64,000 nucleotides of DNA, taken from the NCBI GenBank assembly GCA_963756975.1, contig CAVWPS010000002.1:1922001-1986000 (forward strand). The letters are read 5' to 3'. This DNA comes from CAVRQM01 sp963756975 (GTDB lineage: Bacteria; Pseudomonadota; Alphaproteobacteria; Acetobacterales; Acetobacteraceae). Position 1 is the first letter of the stretch, and every line of letters starts with the position of its first letter. Both the position numbers and the translations under genes were made by a program. The notes under the pieces were generated by a model. It was not told the DNA's origin, did not search any database, and saw only the letters and a list, made by a program, of their open reading frames with translations. Positions 30,325 to 39,684 of the stretch are shown here, piece after piece.

Positions 30325-32190
30325 TCAGGCGCTGACCCGCACGTAGCGGCCGGGTGCCGGCTCGATCGCCGGCATCTCGGCCGTGCCCGGCATCCGCGCC
30401 GGCACGCGGTCCGCGTCCGCGGGCGTGACCCACGCCGCCCAATCGGGCCACCATGATCCGGTGCGCTCGACCGCCTCCGCCTCCCAGGTGGCGATGTCGA
30501 CGGGGCGATTATCGTTGGCCCAGAAACCGTACTTTCCGCCCGCCGGCGGATTGACCACGCCGGCGATGTGCCCCGACGCGGCGAGCGCGAACCGGACCGG
30601 GCCGCCGAGCCGGGCAGCACCCCGGAACGTCGCCCGCCACGGCGCGATGTGATCCTCCCGCGTCGAGAGAAAATACGCGGGCGTCGTGATCCGCCCGAGG
30701 TCGATCGGCACGCCGTCGATGACGATCCCGCCCGGCTGCACCAGCCGGTTCGCCTGATACATCTGGCGCAGGTAGAAGCTGTGCATCGCGGCCGGCATCC
30801 GCGTGCTGTCCCCGTTCCAGAACAGCAGGTCGAACGGGAACGGGTCCTGGCCCAGCAGGTAGTTGTTGACGACGAACGACCAGATCAGGTCATTCGCCCG
30901 CAGCATGTTGAAGCTGCGGGACATCTCGCTTCCGTCGAGGTAGCCGCGCTCGCTCATTCGCGCCTCGATCCCGCGGATCTGGTCTTCGTCGATGAACACG
31001 CGCAGATCGCCCGCGTCGGAGAAGTCGAGCAGCGTCGTGAGGAACGTCGCCGTCGCGACCCGGCCGTGCCATTCCGGCCGGTCGGCGGCCGCGATCCAGG
31101 CCAGCGTCGTCGCGAGCAGCGTGCCGCCGAGGCAGTAGCCAATCACGTCGGCCTCCCGCTCGCCGGTCGCGCGCTCGACCGCCAGCAGCGCCGCCAGCAC
31201 GCCCTCGCGCATGTAGTCGCGGAAATCCTTCGCTGCGAGGCGCTCGTCCGGATTGACCCAGCTCACGACGAAGACCGTGTGCCCCTCGGCGACAGCCCAG
31301 CGAATGAAGCTGTTCGCCGGGCGAAGGTCGAGGATGTAGAACTTGTTGATCCACGGCGGCACGATCAGCAGCGGCCTGGCCAGCACCGTCTCGGTCGCCG
31401 GCGCGTATTGAATGAGCTGCATCAGTTCGTTCTCGAACACCACCGCGCCGGGCGTGGTCGCGACATCGCGGCCGATTTCGAACGCCTCGGTGTCGGTCAT
31501 GCGGATCGCGAGCTGGCCGCGACCGCGCTCGAGGTCCGACAGCATGTTGTCGAGCCCTTTGAGCAGGTTTTCGCCGCCCGTCTCGGCGGTGCGGCGCAGC
31601 ACCTCGGGGTTGGTCAGGACGAAGTTGCTGGGGCTCATCGCGTCGACGAACTGGCGGGAAAAGAAATCAACCTTCCGCGCCGTGTGCGGGTCGAGTCCCT
31701 CGACTCCGCCGACCACCTTCTGCACGAAACGCGATGACAGCAGATACGACTGGCGGATGAAGTCGAACACTTCGTTGTCCCGCCAGGCGTCGTCGCGGAA
31801 CCGCTTATCCCTGGGGTCGGCGGCGATCACCGGCGCGGCCTCGGCCCCCATCATCCGCTGCGCGGTGGTCTGCCACAGGGTCATATAGTCGCCCCAAAGC
31901 CCGATCTGCGCTTGCAGCAGGCCCGTGGGATCGGCCATCAGGCGGGCGGTCATGTCGAGGAACGCGGAGCCGATGCCGAACGGGTCGGGGTTCGCGGGTT
32001 GCGCCTGTTCGCCCGCCGTATTCTGCCGGCTCATCCATTCGGTCACGAGCCGCTGGGAGCGTTCGGCGATCCCGGCCATCGCGCGTCCGACCTCGGCCGG
32101 GTCCGGCAGGCGTGTCTCGGGCCGGGCTTCTTCCTTGGTGCCGGTTCTGCTCGGGGTGCCGCTCGGGGTGCCGCTCGGGGACTGGGCCAT
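30325..32190 (-). CDS. phaC: Class I poly(3-hydroxyalkanoate) synthase
   Basis: PhaC polymerises 3-hydroxyacyl-CoA into storage polyester at the granule surface. The 621-residue size and single-subunit layout fit class I. The lipase-like box GYCLGG carries the catalytic Cys at about residue 353; the catalytic Asp lies in TREDHIAPW and the His in SGHIAG. PPWINKFYILDL is a typical pre-catalytic segment. The ATG at 32190 (MAQSPSG) is preferred, with GGAGCG upstream. The N-terminal SGTPSGTPSRTG is encoded by a 12-base tandem repeat. No phaA, phaB or phasin gene adjoins it. Confidence 0.95.
   Translation of the reverse strand: MAQSPSGTPSGTPSRTGTKEEARPETRLPDPAEVGRAMAGIAERSQRLVTEWMSRQNTAGEQAQPANPDPFGIGSAFLDMTARLMADPTGLLQAQIGLWGDYMTLWQTTAQRMMGAEAAPVIAADPRDKRFRDDAWRDNEVFDFIRQSYLLSSRFVQKVVGGVEGLDPHTARKVDFFSRQFVDAMSPSNFVLTNPEVLRRTAETGGENLLKGLDNMLSDLERGRGQLAIRMTDTEAFEIGRDVATTPGAVVFENELMQLIQYAPATETVLARPLLIVPPWINKFYILDLRPANSFIRWAVAEGHTVFVVSWVNPDERLAAKDFRDYMREGVLAALLAVERATGEREADVIGYCLGGTLLATTLAWIAAADRPEWHGRVATATFLTTLLDFSDAGDLRVFIDEDQIRGIEARMSERGYLDGSEMSRSFNMLRANDLIWSFVVNNYLLGQDPFPFDLLFWNGDSTRMPAAMHSFYLRQMYQANRLVQPGGIVIDGVPIDLGRITTPAYFLSTREDHIAPWRATFRGAARLGGPVRFALAASGHIAGVVNPPAGGKYGFWANDNRPVDIATWEAEAVERTGSWWPDWAAWVTPADADRVPARMPGTAEMPAIEPAPGRYVRVSA
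32149..32180. repeat. 12-base tandem repeat inside phaC
   Basis: GCTCGGGGTGCC is repeated about 2.7 times head to tail in frame near the 5' end of phaC. It encodes the repeated Ser-Gly-Thr-Pro linker. Copy number could vary between strains without breaking the frame. Confidence 0.8.
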
Positions 32191-32306
32191 GGCCGCTCCT
32201 TTCCGTCCGTGCGCTCGCACTGCTACACCCGCCGACGACGATTCGAGTAAGGACGCGGGCAAAGCCGATGACGAGTCGCTTGACGATGGATGTAGGGCGG
32301 CACCCC

Positions 32307-33236
32307 ATGAGGCGACAAGGCGCGCGCTCCGGCGTGGCCGTGGCGATGTTGCTGGGACTCGGCGGATGCCAGACGCTGAGCGATATCAATCCGCTCAATC
32401 TGTATCACGGGCTGGAGGGCGGCCCGATCGCGGACGCACGGCCGCCGCCGCCGAACGCCGACCAGCCGTATCCGAACCTCGCCAACGTGCCCGACAAGCC
32501 CGCCGACCCGGACGCGATCGTGCGGGGGCAGGTGGCGACCGGGCTGATCGCCGACCGCGCGCACGCGCAGTACGAGGCATCCGTCACGCCGTTGCCGCCG
32601 CCCGCGAACGGGCCGCCGGTCAGCCGTGGCGCGCCGCCGCCGCTGAAGGCCGACCCGGACGCGTCGAGCGCCTCGCTCGCGGCGGCCAGCGCGCCGCCGC
32701 CGAAGGCGCTGCCGAGAGCACCGATCGACAACGGCCCGGCGCCCGCCCCGCGCACCGCGCCGACGACGCCGGTGAACTCGACCCCGCTGCCGCCGCCGAC
32801 CGGCGCCACGGCGGCCGCGGGACCGATGCCCGATGTGCCGGCGGCGCCGCCGTCGCCGCCCAACCTGCCCGGCGTGAAGCAGGTGACGGCCCCGACCCCG
32901 CCGCCCGAAATGCCGCAACCGGCACCGGCGGCCCCGAGCGCCCCGGCCGGCGCGACGCCGATCGCGTTCGCGCAAGGCTCCTCCTCGCTGCCGTCCACCA
33001 CGCTGGCCACGTTGCGGGCCGTCGCCGCGCGCCGGGGCAACGGCAGCATCGCCGTCACCGGGTTCGGCGAGGCGTCCAGCGACACGCCGTCCAGTCAGGT
33101 CTCCGCGATCCCGCTCGCCTTCGCGCGTGCCCGCGCGATCGCGGCCCAGCTCGAGGCGGCCGGGGTGCCGGCGACCGCGATCCGGCTCGACGCCGAGGCG
33201 GTCGGCAACGGTGCCGCCATCCGCCTGCTCCCCTAA
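32307..33236 (+). CDS. Proline-rich lipoprotein with OmpA-like C-terminus
   Basis: This 309-residue protein begins MRRQGARSGVAVAMLLGLGGC, a signal peptide with lipobox LGGC, so it is a lipoprotein. The centre (about residues 90-235) is Pro/Ala-rich and probably extended, able to span the periplasm. The end (about residues 240-309) has IAFAQGSSSLPSTTLATLRAVA and FARARAIAAQLEAAGVPATAIRL, which resemble the beta-alpha units of OmpA-like peptidoglycan-binding domains; the family match is by pattern only. An earlier ATG at 32268 is possible. It is divergent from phaC and lies 22 bases upstream of an aminotransferase. Confidence 0.75.
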   Translation: MRRQGARSGVAVAMLLGLGGCQTLSDINPLNLYHGLEGGPIADARPPPPNADQPYPNLANVPDKPADPDAIVRGQVATGLIADRAHAQYEASVTPLPPPANGPPVSRGAPPPLKADPDASSASLAAASAPPPKALPRAPIDNGPAPAPRTAPTTPVNSTPLPPPTGATAAAGPMPDVPAAPPSPPNLPGVKQVTAPTPPPEMPQPAPAAPSAPAGATPIAFAQGSSSLPSTTLATLRAVAARRGNGSIAVTGFGEASSDTPSSQVSAIPLAFARARAIAAQLEAAGVPATAIRLDAEAVGNGAAIRLLP

Positions 33237-33258
33237 ACACCTCCAGCCGAGACATCCG

Positions 33259-34470
33259 ATGACCGAGGAATTCCACCGCATCCGCCGCCTGCCGCCGTAC
33301 GTGTTCGCGGAGGTCAACAAGGCAAAGGCCGCCGCCCGCGCCGGCGGCGAGGACGTGATCGACCTCGGCATGGGCAACCCGGACAGCCCGACGCCGCCGC
33401 ATATCGTGGCCAAGCTGATCGAGGCCGTGGCCGACCCGCGCACCCATCGCTACAGCACCAGCCGGGGCATCACGGGCCTGCGCCGGGCACTGGCCGGCTA
33501 TTACGACCGCCGCTTCGGGGTGAAGCTCGACCCCGAGACCGAGGTGATCGCCACACTCGGCAGCAAGGAGGGCCTGGCCAACCTCGCCGCCGCCATCACC
33601 AGCCCCGGCGACACGATCCTGGTGCCGAACCCGTCGTACCCGATCCACCAGTTCGGCTTCATCATCGCCGGCGCCTCGGTCCGCTCGATCCCGGCGACCC
33701 CGGACGAGGCGATGCTGCGGGCTCTCGATGTGGCCGTCCGCCATTCGGTGCCGAAGCCGACCGCGCTGATCGTGAACTTCCCGTCCAACCCGACCGCGTT
33801 CGTGGCGACGCTCGACTTCTACCGCGAGATCGTCGCCTTCGCCCGCCGCCACGACATCTGGATCCTCAGCGACCTCGCCTATGCCGAGCTGTATTTCGAC
33901 GGCAATCCGCCGCCGTCCATCCTGCAGGTCGAGGGCGCGCGAGAGATCGCGGTCGAGTTCACGTCGATGTCCAAGACGTATTCCATGCCCGGCTGGCGGA
34001 TGGGGTTCGCGGCCGGCAACCAGCGGCTGATCACGGCGCTGACGCGGATGAAATCGTATCTCGACTACGGCGCGTTCACGCCGATCCAGGTCGCGGCCAC
34101 CGCCGCCCTGAACGGGCCGCAGGACTGCGTCGTCGCGGCGCGCGCGCTTTACAAGGAACGCCGCGACGTGCTGATCCCAGGCCTCGCCGCCGCCGGCTGG
34201 ACGATCCCGAGCCCCGCCGGTTCGATGTTCGCCTGGGCGCCGATCCCGGAGCGGTTCGCGCATCTGGGCTCGGTCGCGTTCAGCAAGCTGTTGCTCGCCC
34301 GCGCCGGTGTGGCCGTGGCCCCCGGCATCGGCTTCGGCGAGCACGGCGACGGCCATGTCCGGATCGCGTTCGTCGAGAACGTCCACCGCCTGCGCCAGGC
34401 CGTGCGCGGCATTCGCGGGTTCCTGGCGACCAGCAACGCGGCCCCGGATTTCGGCGCGGAAGCGGCGTGA
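33259..34470 (+). CDS. Alanine/LL-diaminopimelate-type aminotransferase
   Basis: This 403-residue class I aminotransferase shows DLGMGNPDSPTP, NFPSNPTAFVA, DLAYAELYFDG, and SMSKTYSMPGWRMGF with the PLP lysine at about residue 239. The motif style matches the AlaC/AlaA-LL-DAP group, so it probably makes alanine or acts in aspartate-family metabolism. The latter would suit its coupling to hom: the stop overlaps the hom GTG by 4 bases. Start ATG at 33259, 22 bases after the lipoprotein gene. Confidence 0.92.
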   Translation: MTEEFHRIRRLPPYVFAEVNKAKAAARAGGEDVIDLGMGNPDSPTPPHIVAKLIEAVADPRTHRYSTSRGITGLRRALAGYYDRRFGVKLDPETEVIATLGSKEGLANLAAAITSPGDTILVPNPSYPIHQFGFIIAGASVRSIPATPDEAMLRALDVAVRHSVPKPTALIVNFPSNPTAFVATLDFYREIVAFARRHDIWILSDLAYAELYFDGNPPPSILQVEGAREIAVEFTSMSKTYSMPGWRMGFAAGNQRLITALTRMKSYLDYGAFTPIQVAATAALNGPQDCVVAARALYKERRDVLIPGLAAAGWTIPSPAGSMFAWAPIPERFAHLGSVAFSKLLLARAGVAVAPGIGFGEHGDGHVRIAFVENVHRLRQAVRGIRGFLATSNAAPDFGAEAA

Positions 34471-35753
34471 CCGCGCTGCGGGTCGGCGTCGCCGGCCTGG
34501 GCACGGTCGGCATGGGCGTGCTCGACCTGCTGGACCGCAACGCCGGGCTGATCGCGGCCCGCGCGGGACGGGAGTTTCGGGTCACCGCCGTCAGCGCCCG
34601 CGATCCTTCCCGCGTCCGAAGCCGGAGCCTTGGCGGCCTCGCATGGCACGACGACCCGGTTACCCTCGCGCGCGATCCGAGCGTGGATGTGGTGGTCGAA
34701 GTGATCGGCGGCGCGGAGGGAGCGGCGCGGGCCACGGTCGAGGCGGCGCTGGCGTCCAAAAAGCCGGTCGTGACCGCGAACAAGGCGCTGCTCGCGCTGC
34801 ACGGGGCCGAACTCGCCGCCCGCGCCGAGCAGGCCGGCGTCGCCCTCGCCTACGAGGCGGCGGTCGCGGGCGGCATTCCGGTCATCAAGGCGTTGCGCGA
34901 GGGGCTGGCCGGCAGCCGGATCGACCGCGTGGCCGGGATCCTGAACGGCACCTGCAACCACATCCTGACCGTCATGCGGACGCAGGGCCGCGCGTTCGCC
35001 GAGGTGCTCGCCGAAGCGCAGGCGCTCGGGTACGCCGAGGCCGACCCGAGCACCGACGTCGACGGGATCGACGCCGCGCATAAGCTCGCGATCCTGGCGG
35101 CCCTCGCGTTCGGCCGGCCGGTCGCGTTCTCCGAGATCCATGTCGAGGGCATTCGCGCCATCACGGCCGAGGATTTCACCTTCGCCGCCGCCCTCGGCTA
35201 CCGCATCCGCCTGCTCGGCATCGCGCGTTCGACCGACGCCGGCATCGCCGCCCGCGTCCACCCGGTGCTGCTGCCGGAAGAGTCCGACCTCGCCCGCGTC
35301 GACGGCGTCTACAACGCCGTGGTGGCGGAGGGCGACGTGGTGGGCCGGATCATGCTGCAGGGACGGGGCGCCGGTGCGGGCCCGACCGCGTCGGCCGTGG
35401 TCGCCGACCTGATCGACATCGCGCGCGGCCGCCACGCGCCCGTCTGGGGTGCGGCATCCGGCTCGCTGTCCAACGCGCCGTCCGTTTCGATGGACCGGCA
35501 TGTCGGCGAGTACTACCTCCGCCTGTCCGTCGTGGACCGGCCCGGCGTGATCGCCGACGTGACCGCGATCCTGCGCGATGCCGGCGTGTCGATGGCCAGC
35601 ATGATCCAGCGCGGCCGGTCGGCCGACGCGGTGCCGGTCGTGATCGTCACCCATGAGACGACCGAGGCGGCGATGCGTGCCGCCCTGCTTGGAATCGGCG
35701 CGTTAGATGCCGTGCTGCAACCGCCGGCGATGATCCGCATCGAACCGGCCTGA
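34467..35753 (+). CDS. hom: Homoserine dehydrogenase
   Basis: This enzyme reduces aspartate semialdehyde to homoserine on the way to threonine, methionine and isoleucine. The 428-residue protein has an N-terminal Rossmann motif (GVAGLGTVGMGV), a catalytic domain with AGGIPVIKALREGLAG and GILNGTCNHILT, and KLAILAALAFG. The C-terminal ACT domain (YYLRLSVVDRPGVIADV, about residues 350-425) suggests feedback control by threonine. The GTG at 34467 overlaps the aminotransferase stop, and glpX follows after 17 bases. Confidence 0.96.
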   Translation: MTALRVGVAGLGTVGMGVLDLLDRNAGLIAARAGREFRVTAVSARDPSRVRSRSLGGLAWHDDPVTLARDPSVDVVVEVIGGAEGAARATVEAALASKKPVVTANKALLALHGAELAARAEQAGVALAYEAAVAGGIPVIKALREGLAGSRIDRVAGILNGTCNHILTVMRTQGRAFAEVLAEAQALGYAEADPSTDVDGIDAAHKLAILAALAFGRPVAFSEIHVEGIRAITAEDFTFAAALGYRIRLLGIARSTDAGIAARVHPVLLPEESDLARVDGVYNAVVAEGDVVGRIMLQGRGAGAGPTASAVVADLIDIARGRHAPVWGAASGSLSNAPSVSMDRHVGEYYLRLSVVDRPGVIADVTAILRDAGVSMASMIQRGRSADAVPVVIVTHETTEAAMRAALLGIGALDAVLQPPAMIRIEPA

Positions 35754-35770
35754 CCCGGAGACGCCCCGAG

Positions 35771-36770
35771 ATGCCTGACATCGCCGCTCAGACCGACATC
35801 GAACACCAGACCGACCGCAACCTCGCCCTCGAACTGGTGCGGGTGACGGAATCCGCCGCCCTCGCCGCGAGCCGCTGGATGGGGCTCGGCAAGAAGAACG
35901 AGGCGGACGGCGCGGCGGTCGAGGGGATGCGCCGGGCGTTCGACGCGGTCGCGATCGACGGGACGGTGGTGATCGGCGAGGGCGAGATGGACGAGGCGCC
36001 GATGCTGTTCATCGGCGAGAAGGTCGGCAGCGGCGGCCCGCGGATGGACATCGCCGTCGACCCGCTGGAGGGCACGACCGTCACGGCCAAGGGCGGCGCC
36101 AACGCGATCGCGGTGGTGGCCCTCGCCGAGAGCGGCAATTTCCTCCACGCGCCCGATATCTACATGAGCAAGATCGCGGTCGGGTCCGGTTTGCCGGCCG
36201 GCGTGATCGACATCGACGACCGGCCGGAGCGCAATCTGCGCAATCTGGCGCGCGCGAAACGCTGCGACATCGCCGATCTGGTCGTCTGCATCCTCGACCG
36301 CGACCGGCACGAGGAGCTGATCGCCGACGTGCGCCAAGCCGGGGCGCGGATCATGCTGATCGACCAGGGCGACGTCGCCGCCGTGATCGCGACCGCGACG
36401 CCGGATAGCGGGATCGACATGTACATGGGCTCGGGCGGCGCGCCCGAGGGCGTGCTGGCGGCGGCGGCATTGCGCTGCATCGGCGGGCAGATGCAGGGGC
36501 GGCTGCTGTACGAGGACGACGAGCAGCGGGAGCGGGCGAAGTCGGATGGGCGTCAGCGACCCGAACCGGGTCTACGCGGCGGCCGACATGGCGCGCGGCA
36601 ACGTCATGTTCGCCGCCACCGGCGTCACGTCAGGCCCGCTGCTGCGCGGTGTGCGGCGGTTCGGCAACGGGGCGGTGACGCATTCGATGGTGATGCGGAG
36701 CCTGTCCGGCACGGTGCGGATCATCGAGGCTCGGCACAATTTCAGCACCAAGACTTGGACCCAGGGGTAG
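35771..36770 (+). CDS. glpX: Class II fructose-1,6-bisphosphatase, frameshifted
   Basis: GlpX removes the 1-phosphate from fructose-1,6-bisphosphate in gluconeogenesis. GEGEMDEAPMLFIGE and DIAVDPLEGTT are the metal- and substrate-binding motifs of the family, followed by GSGGAPEGVLAAAA. The first 258 or so residues lie in one frame and the last 74 (MGVSDPNRVYAAADMARGN onward) in another. The break is at 36542-36546, where one surplus G (GTCGGATGG) shifts the frame; corrected length is 332, normal. Position after hom is common in alphaproteobacteria. The recJ gene that often follows is absent. Confidence 0.93.
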
Positions 36771-36781
36771 CTCCTTTAGGA

Positions 36782-37543
36782 TTAGCCAGTTGTCCAAAAT
36801 GGAAGGTGCCGAGCAGCGGCGGCGGCGCAGATACGCGAAACGGTGTCGCTCGTCTCCCAGGCTGCCGCTACGATGTCGCCCCTAGAAGGCGGTTTGTCTG
36901 ATGTCCAAGCCGTAACAGCGGGATCGGCGGCTGCGATGGCATCGCGAACGCTTGCGATTTCTTCAGCCACTTCAAAAACAGAACCGTAGCGTTCAACTGT
37001 CCCACGCCAGCTTGGCTCCTCAATGATGAGGCGGCGTTTATAGGGAAACCAATATCGGGCACCTAATAGCAGGTGTGGGAACCGACCGCTGAACCCTTTG
37101 CGATCCGCCTCGGCGAACACGGCATTGAGAACCGGATACGACGGTTTGGTCGTTCCGACCAAAGCACGCAGTCCGACGGAACCCTGCTGATCGAGGATGG
37201 CCGCCACGTAGCGAAAAAGCATATCGCCACTCGTCGCTGCGTCCTCGGACTTTTCGAAATCGCTCTCCTCGTCCCAAGCGAGATCCTCGCCGAGCTGGCT
37301 CCGATACTTGTTACTCAGGTTTGCCCGCCATCGAACGATGTCTGCAATCGCGGGTGACTGGAACTCCGTCGGTCTGCCGTCCCAGATTCCATCAAAGTGC
37401 TTAAGGAGCGGAACCAAGTATGCGGGCGGTGACCGCTCCTGCGCACCCTCGACGGGCTCAAGGTATCTTATGCAATGCAAAGGGGAGGCTGAATATCCGA
37501 CGCCCATCCGACTGTACTCCCCCGCATCACCTGACACAGACAT
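36782..37543 (-). CDS. Hypothetical protein, accessory gene of lower GC
   Basis: I do not recognise this 253-residue protein. It has no signal peptide or membrane segment. It is acidic and rich in Trp and Arg, with possible landmarks ILDQQGSVGLRALVG, RFPHLLLGARYWFPYKRR and a helical end (VAEEIASVRDAIAAAD, then WETSDTVSRICAAAAARH). Base composition and codon use are visibly less GC-rich than its neighbours, suggesting acquisition. It lies on the minus strand between glpX and parE, where recJ would often be found. It shares its strand with parE, whose stop lies 49 bases before its ATG. An internal ATG at 37507 is an alternative start. Confidence 0.65.
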   Translation of the reverse strand: MSVSGDAGEYSRMGVGYSASPLHCIRYLEPVEGAQERSPPAYLVPLLKHFDGIWDGRPTEFQSPAIADIVRWRANLSNKYRSQLGEDLAWDEESDFEKSEDAATSGDMLFRYVAAILDQQGSVGLRALVGTTKPSYPVLNAVFAEADRKGFSGRFPHLLLGARYWFPYKRRLIIEEPSWRGTVERYGSVFEVAEEIASVRDAIAAADPAVTAWTSDKPPSRGDIVAAAWETSDTVSRICAAAAARHLPFWTTG

Positions 37544-37591
37544 TCTGACCGGTTCGGATCACAAGCTAGCTGGAACCGCAGTCCCTCTGCA

Positions 37592-39562
37592 TCAGATATC
37601 GACCGAAACCTCGTCGACCGTCCGCGCGCGCTCCGTGATGAACTTGTAGCGTAGCTCCGGACGGCGGCCCATCAGGCTGTCGACGACCTCGGCCGTCTCG
37701 TCGTTCTGGGCTTCCAGCGCCACCACCTTCAGCAGCGTCCGCTTTGCCGGGTCCATCGTCGTGTCCTTGAGCGCGGACGGAGGCATCTCCCCCAGCCCTT
37801 TGAACCGGCTCACCTCGACCTTCGCCCCCGCCTTGAACTGCCGCTGTTTGCGGAGCCGGTCGGCGTCGTCCATCGCGTAGACCGACTTAGCGCCCTGCGT
37901 GAGCCGGTAGAGCGGCGGCTGAGCGAGATACAGATGGCCGCCGCGCACCAGCTCGGGCAGCTCGCGCCAGAAGAACGTCATCAGCAGGCTCGCGATGTGC
38001 GCCCCGTCCACGTCGGCGTCCGTCATGATGATCACCCGTCCGTAGCGCAGCCGCGACCGCTGAAAGCCGGACCCGGAGCCGCAGCCGAGCGCTTCCACCA
38101 GATCGCGCAGCTCCTGGTTCTGGCGCAGCTTTTCGGTGCTGGCCGACGCGACGTTCAGGATTTTGCCTCGCAGCGGCAGCACCGCCTGGGTCGCGCGGTC
38201 GCGCGCCTGCTTGGCCGAGCCGCCGGCGCTGTCGCCCTCGACGAGGAACAGCTCGACCCGGCTGCTATCCTCCAGCGTGCAGTCGGCGAGCTTGCCGGGC
38301 AGCCGGAGCCGCCGAGTTGCGGATTTACGCGGCGCGTCGCGCAGTTCCTTGCGGCGCAGGCGTTCGTCGGCGCGCTCGATCACGTGGGCCAGCAGCGCGT
38401 CGGCCTGCGCCGGGTCGGCGGCGAGATGGTGGTCGAAGCGGTCGCGCAACGCGGCCTCGACCAGACGGGCGGCGTCCGGGTTGGTCAGCTTTTCCTTGGT
38501 CTGGCCCTGAAACTGCGGCTCGCGGATGAACACCGAGAGTTTGGCGGCGAGGCTGCCCATCACGTCCTCGGCCGTGACGGCGGCGGCGCGCTTGTTGGCC
38601 CGCTGCTCGCCCCAGTTCCGGAAACCGCGCAGCAACGCGGCCCGAAACCCCGCCTCATGCGTGCCGCCCTGCGGGGTGGGCACCGTGTTGCAGTAGCTCG
38701 CCAGCGCCGCGTCGCCGTCGGCAAGCCAGGCCAGCGCCCATTCGAGCCGGCCTTGGTCGCGGCCGTCGGCCACCGGGAACGCCGCGTCGCCGGACCACAC
38801 CGTGCCGACCTGCTCGGTGCCCTGAATGTCCTCTTCCAGGCTGTCTCGCAGCCCGCCCGGAAAATGCAGCGTCGCGTCCTGCGGGATGTCGCCCTTCGTG
38901 TCGGCGCAGCGCCAGCGGATCGTGACGCCGCGGAACAGGTACGCCTTGCTGCGGCAAAACCGGTAGAGCCGCGCCGGCGAAAAGGTCAGCGGCCCGAAAA
39001 TCTCCGGGTCCGGCGTGAAGCGGATGGCGGTGCCGCGACGGTTCTGCGTCGGCCCGATCTTCTGCAGCTTCGTCACCGGCTTGCCGCGCGAGAAATCCTG
39101 CCGCCACAGGATGCGGTCGCGCGCGACCTCGACCTCGAGGCTGCTCGACAAGGCGTTGACCACCGACGAGCCGACGCCGTGCAGGCCGCCCGATGTCGCG
39201 TAGGCGTCGCCGCCGAATTTGCCGCCCGAGTGCAGCGTCGTGAGGATCACTTCGAGCGCGCTCAGATGCTTGAACTTCGGGTGCGGATCGACCGGAATGC
39301 CGCGCCCATTGTCGGTCACCCTCAACGTCACCGGGTTTTCGAGCGTGACCTCGATCAGGCTCGCGTGGCCGGCCACCGCCTCGTCCATGGCGTTGTCGAT
39401 CAGCTCGGCGGCGAGGTGGTGCAGCGCACTTTCGTCGGTGCCGCCGATATACATGCCGGGGCGGCGGCGAACCGGCTCCAGCCCCTCCAGAACCTCGATG
39501 TCCTTGGCCGAATAGTTCTCGGCCGAGCTCGTGGCGGCGCGCTGGAACAGGTCTTTGTTCAT
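37592..39562 (-). CDS. parE: DNA topoisomerase IV subunit B
   Basis: ParE is the ATPase subunit of the type IIA topoisomerase that decatenates daughter chromosomes. The 656-residue protein has GHKL motifs (ELIDNAMDEA, VTDNGRGIPV, TSGGLHGVGSSVVNAL), the transducer domain, and the TOPRIM motifs EGDSAGGSAKQARDR and MTDADVDGAHI. The RFKGLGEMPPS segment near the end is typical of ParE/GyrB. The start at 39562 (MNKDLFQRA) is preferred over 39826. Its 5' end faces arsR across 122 bases. The paired parC is not in the window. Confidence 0.96.
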   Translation of the reverse strand: MNKDLFQRAATSSAENYSAKDIEVLEGLEPVRRRPGMYIGGTDESALHHLAAELIDNAMDEAVAGHASLIEVTLENPVTLRVTDNGRGIPVDPHPKFKHLSALEVILTTLHSGGKFGGDAYATSGGLHGVGSSVVNALSSSLEVEVARDRILWRQDFSRGKPVTKLQKIGPTQNRRGTAIRFTPDPEIFGPLTFSPARLYRFCRSKAYLFRGVTIRWRCADTKGDIPQDATLHFPGGLRDSLEEDIQGTEQVGTVWSGDAAFPVADGRDQGRLEWALAWLADGDAALASYCNTVPTPQGGTHEAGFRAALLRGFRNWGEQRANKRAAAVTAEDVMGSLAAKLSVFIREPQFQGQTKEKLTNPDAARLVEAALRDRFDHHLAADPAQADALLAHVIERADERLRRKELRDAPRKSATRRLRLPGKLADCTLEDSSRVELFLVEGDSAGGSAKQARDRATQAVLPLRGKILNVASASTEKLRQNQELRDLVEALGCGSGSGFQRSRLRYGRVIIMTDADVDGAHIASLLMTFFWRELPELVRGGHLYLAQPPLYRLTQGAKSVYAMDDADRLRKQRQFKAGAKVEVSRFKGLGEMPPSALKDTTMDPAKRTLLKVVALEAQNDETAEVVDSLMGRRPELRYKFITERARTVDEVSVDI

Positions 39563-39643
39563 GCTGTGTTCCGCATCGTGGCCGGACCCTATCGCGCTAT
39601 CCCGGGTCGCGGCAAGGCACTGTCCCTTCGACAGTATTAGAAA

Positions 39644-39681
39644 TATGGTTGCGTATCGAAGTCTCGCGATCGTATGGTTGC
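39644..39681 (+). promoter_or_regulatory. Direct repeat upstream of arsR, possible operator
   Basis: TATGGTTGC appears twice, 29 bases apart start to start, the second copy ending 3 bases before the arsR ATG. The region is AT-richer than its surroundings and sits between divergent parE and arsR. A repressor site is inferred only from place and repetition. Confidence 0.35.
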
Positions 39682-39684
39682 CGC

